From contig JBGTSF010000017.1 in the NCBI GenBank assembly GCA_041940425.1, forward strand, positions 5,640 to 69,639: a stretch of 64,000 bases of DNA, given 5' to 3'. This DNA is from DATHTS01 sp041940425 (GTDB taxonomy: Bacteria; Acidobacteriota; Blastocatellia; Pyrinomonadales; Pyrinomonadaceae). This document shows positions 15,884 through 25,222 of the stretch, in pieces. Within the stretch, counting starts at the first letter, position 1; every line of letters begins with the position of its first letter. Under the pieces are notes generated by a model, which was not told the DNA's origin, did no database searches, and saw only the letters and a program-made list of their open reading frames with translations. The translations under genes were made by a program, and so were the position numbers.

Positions 15884-16756
15884 ATGACAAACAAAATTCG
15901 CAAAGCCGTTTTTCCCGCCGCCGGATTGGGAACGAGATTTCTGCCCGCGACGAAAGCCTCGCCGAAGGAAATGCTTCCGCTCGTTGATAAACCTCTGATT
16001 CAATACTCGGTCGAAGAAGCCGTCAATTCAGGCGTCGAAACGATTCTGATCGTAACGGGCAGAGAAAAAAGTTCGATCGAAAATCATTTCGACATTTCCT
16101 ACGAACTCGAAGACCTTCTGCGCGAAAAAGGCAAAACCGAATTTTTCGAGCAGGTGCGGGCGATTTCCGAAATTTGCCGCATTTCCTACACGCGCCAGAA
16201 ACAGGCTCTCGGACTCGGACACGCCATTTATCAGGCAAAAGACTTTGCCGAAAACGAACCTTTCGCCGTGCTTTTAGCCGATGACATAGTTGATGCGGAA
16301 AAGCCCGCGTTAAAACAAATGATCGAAGTTTTTGAAAAATACGGCGCGCCCGTCATCGCCACGATGCAGGTCAAGGGAAGCGCGATTTCGCGTTTCGGCG
16401 TGATTGACGCGGAAGAGGTCGAAGAAAATGTTTTCAAAATAAACGATATGGTCGAAAAGCCGAAATTCGAAGACGCTCCTTCCGATCTGGCGATCATCGG
16501 CAGATACATTTTAACGCCCGATGTTTTCGACGCGATTGACCGGACGGAAAAAGGCGCTGGCGGCGAAATCCAGATCACCGATGCGATGCGCCTGATGCTC
16601 AAAGAAGGCAAGCCATTTTATGCTCTAAAGCTGGACGGAATACGGCACGATGCGGGCGACAAGCTGGGATTTTTAATTGCCACAGTCGAATTCGCGTTAA
16701 AGCGCGATGATCTCGGAGATGATTTTCGTGAATATTTAAAATCGCTTGATCTTTAA
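15884..16756 (+). CDS. galU: UTP--glucose-1-phosphate uridylyltransferase
   Basis: GalU makes UDP-glucose for polysaccharide and cell-envelope sugars. The 290-residue product has the nucleotidyltransferase motif AAGLGTRFLPATKASPKE (about residues 11-28), the LLADDIVD Mg-binding region, and the sugar-binding EKPKFEDAPSDLAIIGRY segment. The length is typical. It lies upstream of a 27-bp inverted repeat and is convergent with ubiA. It could feed nucleotide-sugar pathways such as the wec genes further along, though they are not adjacent. Confidence 0.94.
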   Translation: MTNKIRKAVFPAAGLGTRFLPATKASPKEMLPLVDKPLIQYSVEEAVNSGVETILIVTGREKSSIENHFDISYELEDLLREKGKTEFFEQVRAISEICRISYTRQKQALGLGHAIYQAKDFAENEPFAVLLADDIVDAEKPALKQMIEVFEKYGAPVIATMQVKGSAISRFGVIDAEEVEENVFKINDMVEKPKFEDAPSDLAIIGRYILTPDVFDAIDRTEKGAGGEIQITDAMRLMLKEGKPFYALKLDGIRHDAGDKLGFLIATVEFALKRDDLGDDFREYLKSLDL

Positions 16757-16848
16757 ATTTTAGCCACAGAGAACACAGAGGAAATGAGAAACTGCTATAA
16801 ATCATTTGCATTTCTCAAAAACCTCTGTGTTCTCTGTGGCTAAAATTT
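16755..16848. repeat. 27-bp perfect inverted repeat between galU and ubiA
   Basis: Arms 16755-16781 and 16822-16848 are exact reverse complements containing the unit CCACAGAGAACACAGAGG. The inner part (AATGAGAAA / TTTCTCA) pairs as well. It overlaps the last two bases of galU and reaches into the last codons of ubiA. Confidence 0.9.
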
Positions 16849-17706
16849 TAAAAAAACCGCACCGCCGAATGTCGCAAATAAAATTACGCTGACAAAAGCA
16901 TTGGTCGTAAAAAATGCGGCGTTCATTTTTGAAAGATCATTCGGTTTAACCAAAGTGTGCTGGTAGATCAAAAGCGCGCCGACCGCAAAAACTCCGAGCA
17001 GAGCGAGCCAGCCGAGTTCGGTAACAAAATATAAAAGAATCAAAACAAAAAACGCCTGCGCGTGAAAAAGCCGCGCGATCCAGAGCGAATTTTTAATGCC
17101 GAACCGCGCCGGGATCGAGCGCAGTCCGGCTTTTTTATCGTATTCGTAATCTTGACACGCATACATTACGTCGAATCCGGCTGTCCACATCAAAACGAGC
17201 AGTGATAAAAGTAGCGGAATTTCCGAATCAATCGCGCCGCGCACGGCGATCCACGCGGCGGTCGGCGAAATTGCCAACGCCCAGCCCAAAATTAAGTGCG
17301 CGAAGCTCGTAAATCTTTTCGCGTAGCTGTAACCCAAAACCGACAAAAGCGCGACGGGCGAGAGCGCGAACGTCAGCCAATTTAATGAATACGCCGCGAT
17401 TTCAAACAAAATCACAGATACGAAAAAAAACGCCCACGCGAAACTTACGGAAATTTTTCCGCTCGGCAATTCCCTGTTTGCCGTGCGCGGATTTTCCGCG
17501 TCGAACCGGCGGTCAATGATCCGGTTAAACGTCATCGCCGCCGAACGCGCTCCGAACATGGCGACCGTGATCCAGAGAATCTGCCACGCCGTCGGAAGCC
17601 CGCCCGCCGCCAGAACCGCGCCCAAAAAAGCGAACGGCAGAGCGAAAAGCGTATGCTCGAATTTGATCATCTCAAGCGTTGTTTTTAATTTTTGCCAAAA
17701 GGTCAT
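16840..17706 (-). CDS. UbiA-family prenyltransferase (4-hydroxybenzoate polyprenyltransferase or MqnP)
   Basis: A 288-residue polytopic membrane protein. The first prenyl-diphosphate motif is NRIIDRRFDAENPRTANRELP (about residues 62-82), and the second Asp-rich motif is DVMYACQDYEYDKK (about 175-188). In quinone synthesis UbiA adds a polyprenyl tail to an aromatic acid. The arrangement ARSAAMTFNRIIDR...NPRTANRELPSG is also that of MqnP of the futalosine menaquinone pathway, which suits an aerobic or facultative Acidobacteriota. No other mqn or ubi gene is nearby to decide. Confidence 0.88.
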   Translation of the reverse strand: MTFWQKLKTTLEMIKFEHTLFALPFAFLGAVLAAGGLPTAWQILWITVAMFGARSAAMTFNRIIDRRFDAENPRTANRELPSGKISVSFAWAFFFVSVILFEIAAYSLNWLTFALSPVALLSVLGYSYAKRFTSFAHLILGWALAISPTAAWIAVRGAIDSEIPLLLSLLVLMWTAGFDVMYACQDYEYDKKAGLRSIPARFGIKNSLWIARLFHAQAFFVLILLYFVTELGWLALLGVFAVGALLIYQHTLVKPNDLSKMNAAFFTTNAFVSVILFATFGGAVFLKF

Positions 17707-17714
17707 TTTTATTT

Positions 17715-17742
17715 GTTCGTTGTTCGTCGTTCATTGTTCGTT
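17715..17742. repeat. Four heptanucleotide units upstream of ubiA
   Basis: GTTCGTT, GTTCGTC, GTTCATT, GTTCGTT in exact period 7, just before the ubiA start. It is a one-sided member of the boundary-repeat set. The rest of 17743-17978 is A+T-rich with no gene seen. Confidence 0.8.
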
Positions 17743-17978
17743 GAAGTCAATTTTAAAACTTGATTCATTCGCACAAACAAATTGTTTTCAGCAAACTGAA
17801 TACCGAAGAAAAATTCTAACAAAACCGGACGCTTTTTTCAGAGGTGGTCGGCAAATTGCGATTCGATATCAGCGAAAACCGCAAATTGCCTGCGGTGATA
17901 CTTTTCGTTTTTTTTCTCCGCGTTATATTTTTGAGAGTTTTAATAAACAACAGTTAGAAAAATTTCCGAAAGGCAGCA

Positions 17979-20144
17979 ATGATGAAACGAATCACTCTGA
18001 AAATTTATTTACGCAAACTTCTCGGCGCGGTTTTGTGTCTGAGCATTCTGAACATTTCGACGCTACAGATTTTCGCGCAGGAGCAAATGACTCAAAATCA
18101 AAGAAAAATAAAAATCTCAAAAGCCGAAAGCGTCGAGCAGACATTCGCGCGAATCGTAAAGTTCGGGCGCGGCGCGGAGTTTATCAACACTTTAAAAAAA
18201 GATTTATCGCCGAATGAAATCGAAACCGCGCTTGCATGGTTTGATGAAGAAGACGCGAGCTTTTTCAGAGCGGTTTACGGCGAATATGAACGGAAATCGG
18301 CGGAATTCGAGAAACAAAGACTCGATTCCGCTTCGGAAAAACCGTTTGCCGAACCTGTCAAACCCGCGCCGAAAAAACGGACGAATAAACGGCGCGCGGC
18401 TTTTGAACTTTCCGGTGGCGCGTTTTTTCGGAACGCTTCGTATCAGCCGTTTGAATCCGATCTAAACTCCGGCGCGGCGGAAGAGCCGCAGATCGAAACC
18501 ATCGTAACCGAAGACGGCGTGAAAACGGTCGGCGGCGTGGAAAACAAGATCGAAACCGCCGACACGATCATCACCAAAGGTTCGACCGGCGACGTTCACC
18601 GGATTCTCAACAATCAACAAAACGGCAGTAAATATACGCAGACTTCTTTTGAAGAAGTTTTTAATAAAAAAACGCGCAATCGGACGCGGAACGAGAAGAA
18701 AATTCACTGGACTTTTTTAGTCGCGCAATGCCCCGACGCAAGCGGCATCGTCGAAGGCGAAGCGGTCTTTTCGGTCGAAAATAAAATGACGATCGCCAAT
18801 ACGACGACCATCGCCGTTCCCGCGCAGATTTTGATGCTGAAAGCCAAACTGAAAGGATTTGTGAGCGACGATGCGGAGCTGACGCATTACGATATGACGG
18901 GCGATCTGTCGGAAACGGCGACCGGATTCGACCGCGCCAAGCGGCTCGGAATGATTGACGAACGAAGTCTTTCGGACGGCACGCGCTCGTTTTCTGTTTC
19001 GGTAACGGGCAACAAGATCGCCGCCGACGCGGGTTCGAAAAGCATTACGGGCGAGATAAACGAAGGCTCGTCCGAGCATCTTTCCAATTCCGAACACAAC
19101 CGCCTCGTAGATTTTGCCGACGAAGCGATCCCGATGAATCTCAATAATGCCGACAACGGTTTCGCTTCTTCCCGAACGAACTGGCGGCTCGGTTTTTGCG
19201 TTGACGTTTCGCTCGACGCGCCGAAAGACAAACTCAAATCCGGCGAGCAGATCAATGTTTCCGCCGAAACCGTTCATAAACTCGACAAAACGAAGATCAA
19301 CGCGCGGCTCGAAGCGACCGGCAGCGAATCGGTTACGCCCGAAAATCAAAAAGCGGAAACTTCCGCGCAATTTACGCTGACCGCGCCGGCGAGCGAACAC
19401 TTCGGCGGCGACATCACGGTCAGGTCGGTTTCGCGGCGCGGCATCGCTACGAAAACCCTGACTTTCGGAAAGGAAAAGCCGGATGAAAAACCGAAAAAGC
19501 CGGTGAAAAATTCTCCGCCGAAAAAATGCTCCGGCGCGTGGACGGGCAAGATCACCGCCGTCGTCAGAAAACGCACCGAACGGAAACGTCCGCCGTCGGG
19601 CAGATTGGTCAGAGACCTCGAAACCAGAGATGAAACTTATAATATAGATTATTTCGTTCTCGGCATTCAGGACACGAGCGGAGGTTTTGCCAACGCTTTT
19701 TACGCCGACGCGCAGATCAATTACCGCGACCTGCAATACTCGGAAAAATTTTACGCGGACGGCAAAACGAGCTGCGGCGGTAAGATAATTTCCACGACCG
19801 AGACGCGGAAAGAAGAAAAATTGACGACCGGCGACGCGAAAGCGCGCCTCACGGTTTTCATCACCTGGACCGGCGAAAAAGGAGTCTTCTCGTTCGGTTC
19901 GCCCGAACTGAAAGCCGAGCGCGTCTCGTCCAGAATTTATGAAACGGCTTGTCCGTCGTATGACCGCGTAAATTCCGAAGTCAACCGCAGCGACGGTTGG
20001 ATTGACGTAACCAGCCCGTCTTTCGATATCGAATTCGACCTCGGCGCGGACAGCGACAAGCAGTTGCAGGGCGCGAAGACGATCCAAAAAGACGACGGCA
20101 CGGAAACTCTCATCACCTGGACGCTGACACGCGACTGTCAATAA
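17979..20144 (+). CDS. Large secreted protein of unknown function
   Basis: A 721-residue exported protein. The N terminus MMKRITLKIYLRKLLGAVLCLSILNISTLQIFAQ is a signal peptide. A helical domain follows (about 40-110, FARIVKFGRGAEFINTLKKDLSPNEIETAL), then an acidic/basic linker, a beta-rich middle (about 230-330), a CARDB/BACON-like Ig strand domain (about 395-490), a KPKKPVKNSPPKK linker, and a C-terminal Cys-containing beta domain. No catalytic motif is recognised. It is a single gene with its own terminator. A long open frame lies antisense to it but is a composition effect. Confidence 0.7.
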   Translation: MMKRITLKIYLRKLLGAVLCLSILNISTLQIFAQEQMTQNQRKIKISKAESVEQTFARIVKFGRGAEFINTLKKDLSPNEIETALAWFDEEDASFFRAVYGEYERKSAEFEKQRLDSASEKPFAEPVKPAPKKRTNKRRAAFELSGGAFFRNASYQPFESDLNSGAAEEPQIETIVTEDGVKTVGGVENKIETADTIITKGSTGDVHRILNNQQNGSKYTQTSFEEVFNKKTRNRTRNEKKIHWTFLVAQCPDASGIVEGEAVFSVENKMTIANTTTIAVPAQILMLKAKLKGFVSDDAELTHYDMTGDLSETATGFDRAKRLGMIDERSLSDGTRSFSVSVTGNKIAADAGSKSITGEINEGSSEHLSNSEHNRLVDFADEAIPMNLNNADNGFASSRTNWRLGFCVDVSLDAPKDKLKSGEQINVSAETVHKLDKTKINARLEATGSESVTPENQKAETSAQFTLTAPASEHFGGDITVRSVSRRGIATKTLTFGKEKPDEKPKKPVKNSPPKKCSGAWTGKITAVVRKRTERKRPPSGRLVRDLETRDETYNIDYFVLGIQDTSGGFANAFYADAQINYRDLQYSEKFYADGKTSCGGKIISTTETRKEEKLTTGDAKARLTVFITWTGEKGVFSFGSPELKAERVSSRIYETACPSYDRVNSEVNRSDGWIDVTSPSFDIEFDLGADSDKQLQGAKTIQKDDGTETLITWTLTRDCQ

Positions 20145-20166
20145 ATTTCGAGAGATAATCTTTATT

Positions 20167-20202
20167 AAAAAAGCGGCGATTTTATACCGCCGCTTTTTTT
20201 TA
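20167..20202 (+). terminator. Rho-independent terminator
   Basis: AAAAAAGCGGCG (20167-20178) pairs with CGCCGCTTTTTT (20188-20199) around a 9-nt loop, with a run of T. It follows the large secreted protein gene. Confidence 0.88.
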
Positions 20203-20291
20203 ATTGAAAATTTCGGCGAAAAAAAATAGAACTTCCCAAAATCGCAAAATGATTTATAATGTCAAAGTCGGTTCAAAGAACGACCAATCGA

Positions 20292-20319
20292 AAATCACAA
20301 ATCTAAAATCGCAAATCTA
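20292..20319. repeat. Four heptanucleotide units before the DUF2227 gene
   Basis: AAATCAC, AAATCTA, AAATCGC, AAATCTA in exact period 7 end 4 bp before the ATG at 20324. They leave no room for a normal Shine-Dalgarno site. Confidence 0.8.
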
Positions 20320-20323
20320 AAAA

Positions 20324-20857
20324 ATGCCTTCCGGTAAAACACACGATGCAGTTACGTTTCTTTTCACCGCGCCGACGCTTGCCGTCGCGTGGAGCGTGAC
20401 GGGCAGTATTCCGCTCGCTTTGATCGTCGGTTTTGGTTTTCTGTTCGGCGGTCTGATGTTCGGTCCCGATCTCGACACGGTTTCAAAACAGTATTCGCGG
20501 TGGAGCGTTTTCAAAATTCTCTGGTTTCCGTATCAGGTGTTTTTTAAACACCGTTCGCGCTGGTCGCACGGGCTTATTTTCGGAACGCTTCTGCGCGTCA
20601 TCTATTTTGTCGGCGTTTTGACGCTTATGAGCTTTCTGGTTTCCTACGTTTATATGTCGGTTTCGGGCGGCGAACTTCCCTCGCTTTTAGCGTTTGCAAA
20701 GTCGTGGCAGGATGTCGGCGTTTTCGTCCGCGTCGCGTTCGGCGAATACGCATTTTTAGCAATGTTTATCGGCTTATGGCTCGGCGCGGCAAGTCATACT
20801 TTGACCGATATGGCAGGTTCGTTCATCAAACACGGGCGCATTATGGAATTTTTATAA
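20324..20857 (+). CDS. DUF2227 family putative metal-binding membrane protein
   Basis: The 177-residue product begins MPSGKTHDAVTF and has FGPDLDTVSKQYSRW (about 46-60), then FFKHRSRWSHGLIFGTLLR (about 71-90) and HTLTDMAGS near the C terminus. The His/Asp pattern together with four hydrophobic segments is that of DUF2227 (YdjM-like, LexA-regulated-type metal-dependent hydrolase fold) common in cyanobacteria. The residues are arranged to bind a metal close to the membrane. No close operon partner is present; the reverse gene at 20976 is convergent. Confidence 0.8.
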   Translation: MPSGKTHDAVTFLFTAPTLAVAWSVTGSIPLALIVGFGFLFGGLMFGPDLDTVSKQYSRWSVFKILWFPYQVFFKHRSRWSHGLIFGTLLRVIYFVGVLTLMSFLVSYVYMSVSGGELPSLLAFAKSWQDVGVFVRVAFGEYAFLAMFIGLWLGAASHTLTDMAGSFIKHGRIMEFL

Positions 20858-20948
20858 AGAAAATTTTTACCCGCGAAAGAACGCGAAAAAGAGCGAAAAT
20901 ATTTTAGCTGTATCAATAAAATTTTTGCGGCAATTACTGAAACCGCCG

Positions 20949-20975
20949 CTGCCTACTGCCGCTGCCTACTGCCAA
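20949..20975. repeat. CTGCCTA-type heptamer repeat at a stop codon
   Basis: CTGCCTA, CTGCCG, CTGCCTA, CTGCCAA run directly into the stop codon of the reverse-strand gene (20976-20978). It is a one-sided boundary repeat with one unit shortened to six bases. Confidence 0.7.
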
Positions 20976-22211
20976 CTATCTTCCGCCTTTTCTCAAAGAC
21001 GACAATCTGAAAGCCTGTTTTCTGACGGCTTCGGGGACGTTGCGGTTTTTGGCAATGGCGTCCAAATCCTTGATTTGCAGACGGGTTAAAATATTCATCG
21101 CGTTGGCGATCGGCGTGCGCGGGTTTCGCGCCAGATTATGCATAATCGCATAATTTCGCGCCCATTTCCGGTTGATGAAAATTTGCCTGAGAACGTCTTC
21201 CGGCACGGTGCGCATCGAAGCGATCTTTTCCACTTCCTGCTCGGTGATCTTGGCGTTTTGAATGACGGCTTGCGCGACGACGCGGTTCGGGTCGCGGACC
21301 AAGATATTGCGCGCTTCGCGGTCGCCCTTCATCGCCAGTTTGATGCGGTCTTTCATCGTCATCCGCATAATGCGCTGAATCATCGAAACGCGGTCGTTCG
21401 ACAGTTCGCTGTCGTCTTCGAGCCGGAATTCGCCGAGGATTTTATTGACTATTTCCTGCCGCTGTTCGTCGCTTTCCTCGTAGATGTCTTCGAGATATTC
21501 CAGCCCGAGCCACGAATCGTCGGTTTCCGCGTCCGATACCTCGATATGTTCGGCGAGCAGAAGCGCGTCATCATAGCTCAGATTGGTTTCCGAAGCGAGT
21601 TCCTGCAAATCCTTTGAAAATTCGGCTTGCTCGATAAACTCCGCCGCCGCGTCTTTGCCGCGCGCGCGAAGTTCGTTGGCGATCTGCTGCGCGCCGCGCG
21701 TCTTTTCAAAAAATTCGCGCTTTGTTTCCGCCGCGCGGCGTTCGGCTTCGGCGGTGCGAAATTGATTTGAAATGATCGCGTCAATGATCGCCGGAGTCTG
21801 GATCAGAAGCTGTTGATTGAGCGAGATCAGTTCAAGCAATCTGCCTTCGCGGGTGCTGTGCGCAAATTTCGTGATCGCGTCGGGCGGCGTTTGCGGGTTG
21901 GTCAGAATCGCTTCGTAAACCGGTATGGAAAGATTTTCCTGTCCGGCAAAATAGGCGAGAACCTGCGGCGCGAGCTGACCGGATTTGATATTCAGTTCGA
22001 GTTCGTCCGCGTTTTGCGAAGCGAGCGTCTGCCGCGCGTTCGAGGAAAGTTCTTCATCGCCGGCGGCGGCGAGCGCGACCAGAATTTCCAACAGATCGGT
22101 CTGCGGCAGAGGCAAAATTCCGCGTGCGGCGGCAAGCTGCGCCTGACGCGGCGCGGAGCCGGAAATGATCGCCCTGACGGTCGGATTAGTTGACTTTATT
22201 TCCGTGTTCAT
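20976..22211 (-). CDS. Helical-repeat protein (HEAT/ARM-like), function unknown
   Basis: A 411-residue, wholly alpha-helical cytoplasmic protein. Short repeats of about 22-25 residues carry patterns such as NPQTPPDAITKFA, DPNRVVAQAVIQNAKITEQEVEKIA and NPRTPIANAMNILTRL, similar to the leucine-rich-repeat-variant/HEAT-like proteins of myxobacteria and Acidobacteriota. An acidic central stretch (about 225-270) links two repeat blocks. Probably a protein-protein adaptor; no enzymatic motif is visible. It is a single gene divergent from the wecC-type gene. Confidence 0.6.
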   Translation of the reverse strand: MNTEIKSTNPTVRAIISGSAPRQAQLAAARGILPLPQTDLLEILVALAAAGDEELSSNARQTLASQNADELELNIKSGQLAPQVLAYFAGQENLSIPVYEAILTNPQTPPDAITKFAHSTREGRLLELISLNQQLLIQTPAIIDAIISNQFRTAEAERRAAETKREFFEKTRGAQQIANELRARGKDAAAEFIEQAEFSKDLQELASETNLSYDDALLLAEHIEVSDAETDDSWLGLEYLEDIYEESDEQRQEIVNKILGEFRLEDDSELSNDRVSMIQRIMRMTMKDRIKLAMKGDREARNILVRDPNRVVAQAVIQNAKITEQEVEKIASMRTVPEDVLRQIFINRKWARNYAIMHNLARNPRTPIANAMNILTRLQIKDLDAIAKNRNVPEAVRKQAFRLSSLRKGGR

Positions 22212-22333
22212 AAATTGACTGGAGAAGGTTTTCGATTATCAGTTTTAAGGAATGCGGCGACCGCGCGAAATTTACAAAACGGGCTGTGCCGGTTTTGATT
22301 GTAACATAAACTTTTCTGAAAAAGCGCATGTTC

Positions 22334-22362
22334 TTGACAGTCAAAATTTATTAAAATAGTCT
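22334..22362 (+). promoter_or_regulatory. Predicted promoter of the wecC-wecB locus
   Basis: A perfect TTGACA (22334-22339) is 17 bp from TAGTCT (22357-22362), a weak -10. It lies about 65 bp before the start of the dehydrogenase gene. Prediction by eye. Confidence 0.4.
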
Positions 22363-22425
22363 TTAACTTTGCAAGAAATCATCTCTTGCCTTATATCGAA
22401 AAAAAGCCTCCTTTATAAATAATTT

Positions 22426-25218
22426 ATGATAAAAGACGAACTAAAAAATCTTATTGCCGAAAAACGCGCCGTGATCGGCGTGATCGGTCTCGGTTATGTC
22501 GGTCTGCCTTTAATTGTCGAATTTTGCCTGGAGGATTTTCAGGGCATCGGTTTCGAAGTTGACGCGAAAAAAGCCGAAGCGATCAACAAGGGCGATTCTT
22601 ACATCGTTGATGTCAAAAGCGAAGACGTTAAAAAATGCGTCGAAAACGGAAAATTGACCGCAACGACCGATTTTTCAAAATTAAACGAATGCGATGTCAT
22701 CATCATCTGCGTTCCGACGCCGCTTCGGAAAACAAAAGACCCGGATATGTCTTATATTCTGGCTTCCGGCGCGGAAATTCAAAGATATATGCGGAAAGGT
22801 CAGCTCATCATTCTCGAATCAACGACCTATCCCGGAACGACCGACGAAGTTTTACAGCCGATGTTCGAGGAAAAAGGCTTTAAATTGGGCGAAGATTTTC
22901 TGCTCGCCTTTTCGCCCGAACGGGTTGATCCGGGCAATCCGCAGTTTCAGACGCACAATATCACAAAAGTCGTCGGCGGCGTCGGCGCGGATTCGACCGA
23001 AGCGGCGGCGTTTCTCTATTCGCAGATCGTCGAAAATGTTCACGCCGTCAGCTCGGCGCGCGTCGCCGAAGCGTGCAAACTCTGGGAAAACACCTTCCGC
23101 GCGATCAATATCGGAATGGCGAACGAGATGGCGAAAGTCTGCGCGGCTTTAAATATTGACACATGGGAAGTCGTCCGCGCGGCAGCGACCAAGCCGTTCG
23201 GCTTTATGCCGTTCTATCCGGGACCGGGCATTGGTGGACATTGTTTAGCCGGAAAAGAAACCGTTATCGTGCGCGATAAAAATGGCAGGAAAATTGAAAA
23301 TCTTGCTGAATTATTTGAAAAGGAAAGTGCGAAAACCAGAGTCCGCCAATTTGAAGTTCACGGAAGCGATGTAATTTACAAACCCGAACTCGAAGCCTTA
23401 TCAATCAATATGGAGACGAATAAAGCCGAATGGAAACCCGTTCATTATTTGTTCAGGCGCAAAACTGATGTTGACTTGGTTGAGATCACAACAAGTGATA
23501 ATCGCAAATTAACCGTTACCGATCTGCATCCGATGCTCGTCGCCGATGAAAACGGAAAATTGAATGAAATTTTTGCAAAGGATTTGAAACCAACTGACAG
23601 ATTGCCGATTCAAAATCTTTTAGATGAAAAGGAACACGAAGCTGCAAACTTGAAAATAAATTTAATTTCTTTAATGTCTGATGAATTAAAAGAAAAGGTT
23701 CGTGTTTGTTTAAAGGAAGGAAGTTTTAACAATTTCCGCGAGATTCTGAAAAAACATATTTCCTCCGAAAGAGTTTGGGAACTTCCTAAAGCCGACTATC
23801 TGAGTTTGAGTGATTTTCTGAAAGCCGAAAAGGATTTGAAGATTTCGCGTGAGAATTTGATTCTGCGAACCGGACGCGGAAATTCGGCAAGTTCGTTTCC
23901 GGCTGTTGTCGAAATTACCCCGAATATGGCGCGTCTTATCGGCTATTATCTTTCGGAAGGCTGTGCGACGACCGAAAAAGGAAATGAGCGAATCCGCTTT
24001 TCTTTTCATCGTAAAGAAACCGAATTTATCGAAGATGTTTGCAAGATTTTAAAAAGCGAACTCGGAGTAGAAACTTCTATAAACTATTCAAAAGTTGACC
24101 AAGCTACGCACGTTCGCGTTGCATCCGCCTTATTCGGCTGGTTTTTAGTCAAAGTTTTGGAATGCGGCAAGCGTTCAACCGAAATGCAAATCCCCGAAGT
24201 TTTGCTTGATGCTTCGGTCAAACATAAAACCGAACTTTTGAAAGGTCTTTTGCGCGGCGACGGCGACGTTTATGTAAAATCAGGCACGAATTCTTACGAG
24301 AAAAACGGAAAGGCTTACACACATCGAAACACAACGGGTGAAATCGGATATTTTTCAAGCAGTCCGAAACTTTTCCAACAAGTAGTTTTTCTTTTACAAG
24401 AAAAAGGTTTCACGCCTACTTTCAAACGCACCAAACCGCATCTGCAAATGAAAGGACGTGAACAACTCGAAAAAATGTCGGATTGGTTAGGCGAAAAAGG
24501 CGCGAAACTTCAAACTTATTTTGCAAATAATTTGCGAACTGCTAAAAGCAAAACTTTCAAATCGTTTGGTGAAATGATAACCGTTCCCGTCAAAGCAGTT
24601 GAAATTATCAAAACACGCAAACCGTTTGAAGTTTTCTCGGTCGAGGTTGACGACAATCATACTTTTGCGACTTCTTACGGAGTTTTTGTTCACAATTGCA
24701 TTCCTCTGGACCCGCATTATTTGAGCTGGAAAGCGCGTCAGCACGGCTTTGATTCGCGCTTTATCACTCTGGCGGAAGAGATCAATTCCTCGATGCCGAA
24801 ATATGTCGCAGGTTTGGTGCGCGACGCTTTGAACGAAAATGAAAAGAGCGTGAAGGGCGCGAAGATTTTGATCTTGGGCGTGGCGTATAAAAAAGACATT
24901 GACGATATGCGCGAATCGCCTGCGCTGTCGGTGATTGATCTGCTTCGTTCGCGCGGCGCGGAGGTCGTCTATCACGATGCATTCGTGCCGGAAGTGACGT
25001 TCGACCATGCCTACACCATCGGCGACGGCGAACCGCTTCACAATCAGGAATTGACCGACGAACTTATAAGTTCAGCCGACTGCGTCGTCATCTGCACGGA
25101 ACATTCGGGCGTTGATTACAATCGCGTCTGCGAACTCTCAAAAGTCATCGTTGACACGCGCAATGCTCTGAATGAAGATCTACGGAACGGAAGTAAGGCG
25201 AAAATCGTGCGCCTTTAG
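22426..25218 (+). CDS. wecC: UDP-N-acetyl-D-mannosamine dehydrogenase-type nucleotide sugar dehydrogenase, interrupted by an intein
   Basis: The 930-residue precursor splits into an N-extein (residues 1-272), an intein (273-757) and a C-extein (758-930). The joined exteins make a 445-residue NAD-dependent nucleotide sugar dehydrogenase. The Rossmann motif is VIGVIGLGYVGLPL (about 17-30), the lysine/asparagine motif EACKLWENTFRAINI is present, and the catalytic loop GPGIGGH/CIPLDPHYL is rebuilt exactly at the splice junction. The enzyme oxidises UDP-ManNAc (or a related UDP-sugar) twice to the uronate. The downstream wecB epimerase supplies UDP-ManNAc, so the pair should make UDP-ManNAcA for a surface polysaccharide. 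Without splicing the catalytic Cys758 is separated from its domain, so activity needs the intein to excise. Confidence 0.92.
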   Translation: MIKDELKNLIAEKRAVIGVIGLGYVGLPLIVEFCLEDFQGIGFEVDAKKAEAINKGDSYIVDVKSEDVKKCVENGKLTATTDFSKLNECDVIIICVPTPLRKTKDPDMSYILASGAEIQRYMRKGQLIILESTTYPGTTDEVLQPMFEEKGFKLGEDFLLAFSPERVDPGNPQFQTHNITKVVGGVGADSTEAAAFLYSQIVENVHAVSSARVAEACKLWENTFRAINIGMANEMAKVCAALNIDTWEVVRAAATKPFGFMPFYPGPGIGGHCLAGKETVIVRDKNGRKIENLAELFEKESAKTRVRQFEVHGSDVIYKPELEALSINMETNKAEWKPVHYLFRRKTDVDLVEITTSDNRKLTVTDLHPMLVADENGKLNEIFAKDLKPTDRLPIQNLLDEKEHEAANLKINLISLMSDELKEKVRVCLKEGSFNNFREILKKHISSERVWELPKADYLSLSDFLKAEKDLKISRENLILRTGRGNSASSFPAVVEITPNMARLIGYYLSEGCATTEKGNERIRFSFHRKETEFIEDVCKILKSELGVETSINYSKVDQATHVRVASALFGWFLVKVLECGKRSTEMQIPEVLLDASVKHKTELLKGLLRGDGDVYVKSGTNSYEKNGKAYTHRNTTGEIGYFSSSPKLFQQVVFLLQEKGFTPTFKRTKPHLQMKGREQLEKMSDWLGEKGAKLQTYFANNLRTAKSKTFKSFGEMITVPVKAVEIIKTRKPFEVFSVEVDDNHTFATSYGVFVHNCIPLDPHYLSWKARQHGFDSRFITLAEEINSSMPKYVAGLVRDALNENEKSVKGAKILILGVAYKKDIDDMRESPALSVIDLLRSRGAEVVYHDAFVPEVTFDHAYTIGDGEPLHNQELTDELISSADCVVICTEHSGVDYNRVCELSKVIVDTRNALNEDLRNGSKAKIVRL
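23242..24696 (+). mobile_element. Intein with LAGLIDADG homing endonuclease domain
   Basis: A 485-residue protein insert starts with Cys (CLAGKETVIV, block A) and ends VFVHN before Cys+1 of the extein. Block B reads RKLTVTDLHPML with the T..H pair. Endonuclease block C is ARLIGYYLSEG and block E LLKGLLRGDGDVY, the paired LAGLIDADG helices, with acidic residues kept in both. Block F/G is FEVFSVEVDDNHTFATSYGVFVHN-like. All splicing residues (Cys1, block B Thr/His, penultimate His, Asn, Cys+1) are present, so it should splice and may still home. The DNA is visibly more A+T-rich than the flanking exteins, which suggests recent arrival. Confidence 0.95.
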
Positions 25219-25222
25219 GCGC

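Noticed and set aside
18717..20141. Long (474-residue) reverse-strand frame under the large secreted gene
   Set aside because: Composition shadow of the sense gene: Arg-rich, no ribosome-binding site, no motif.
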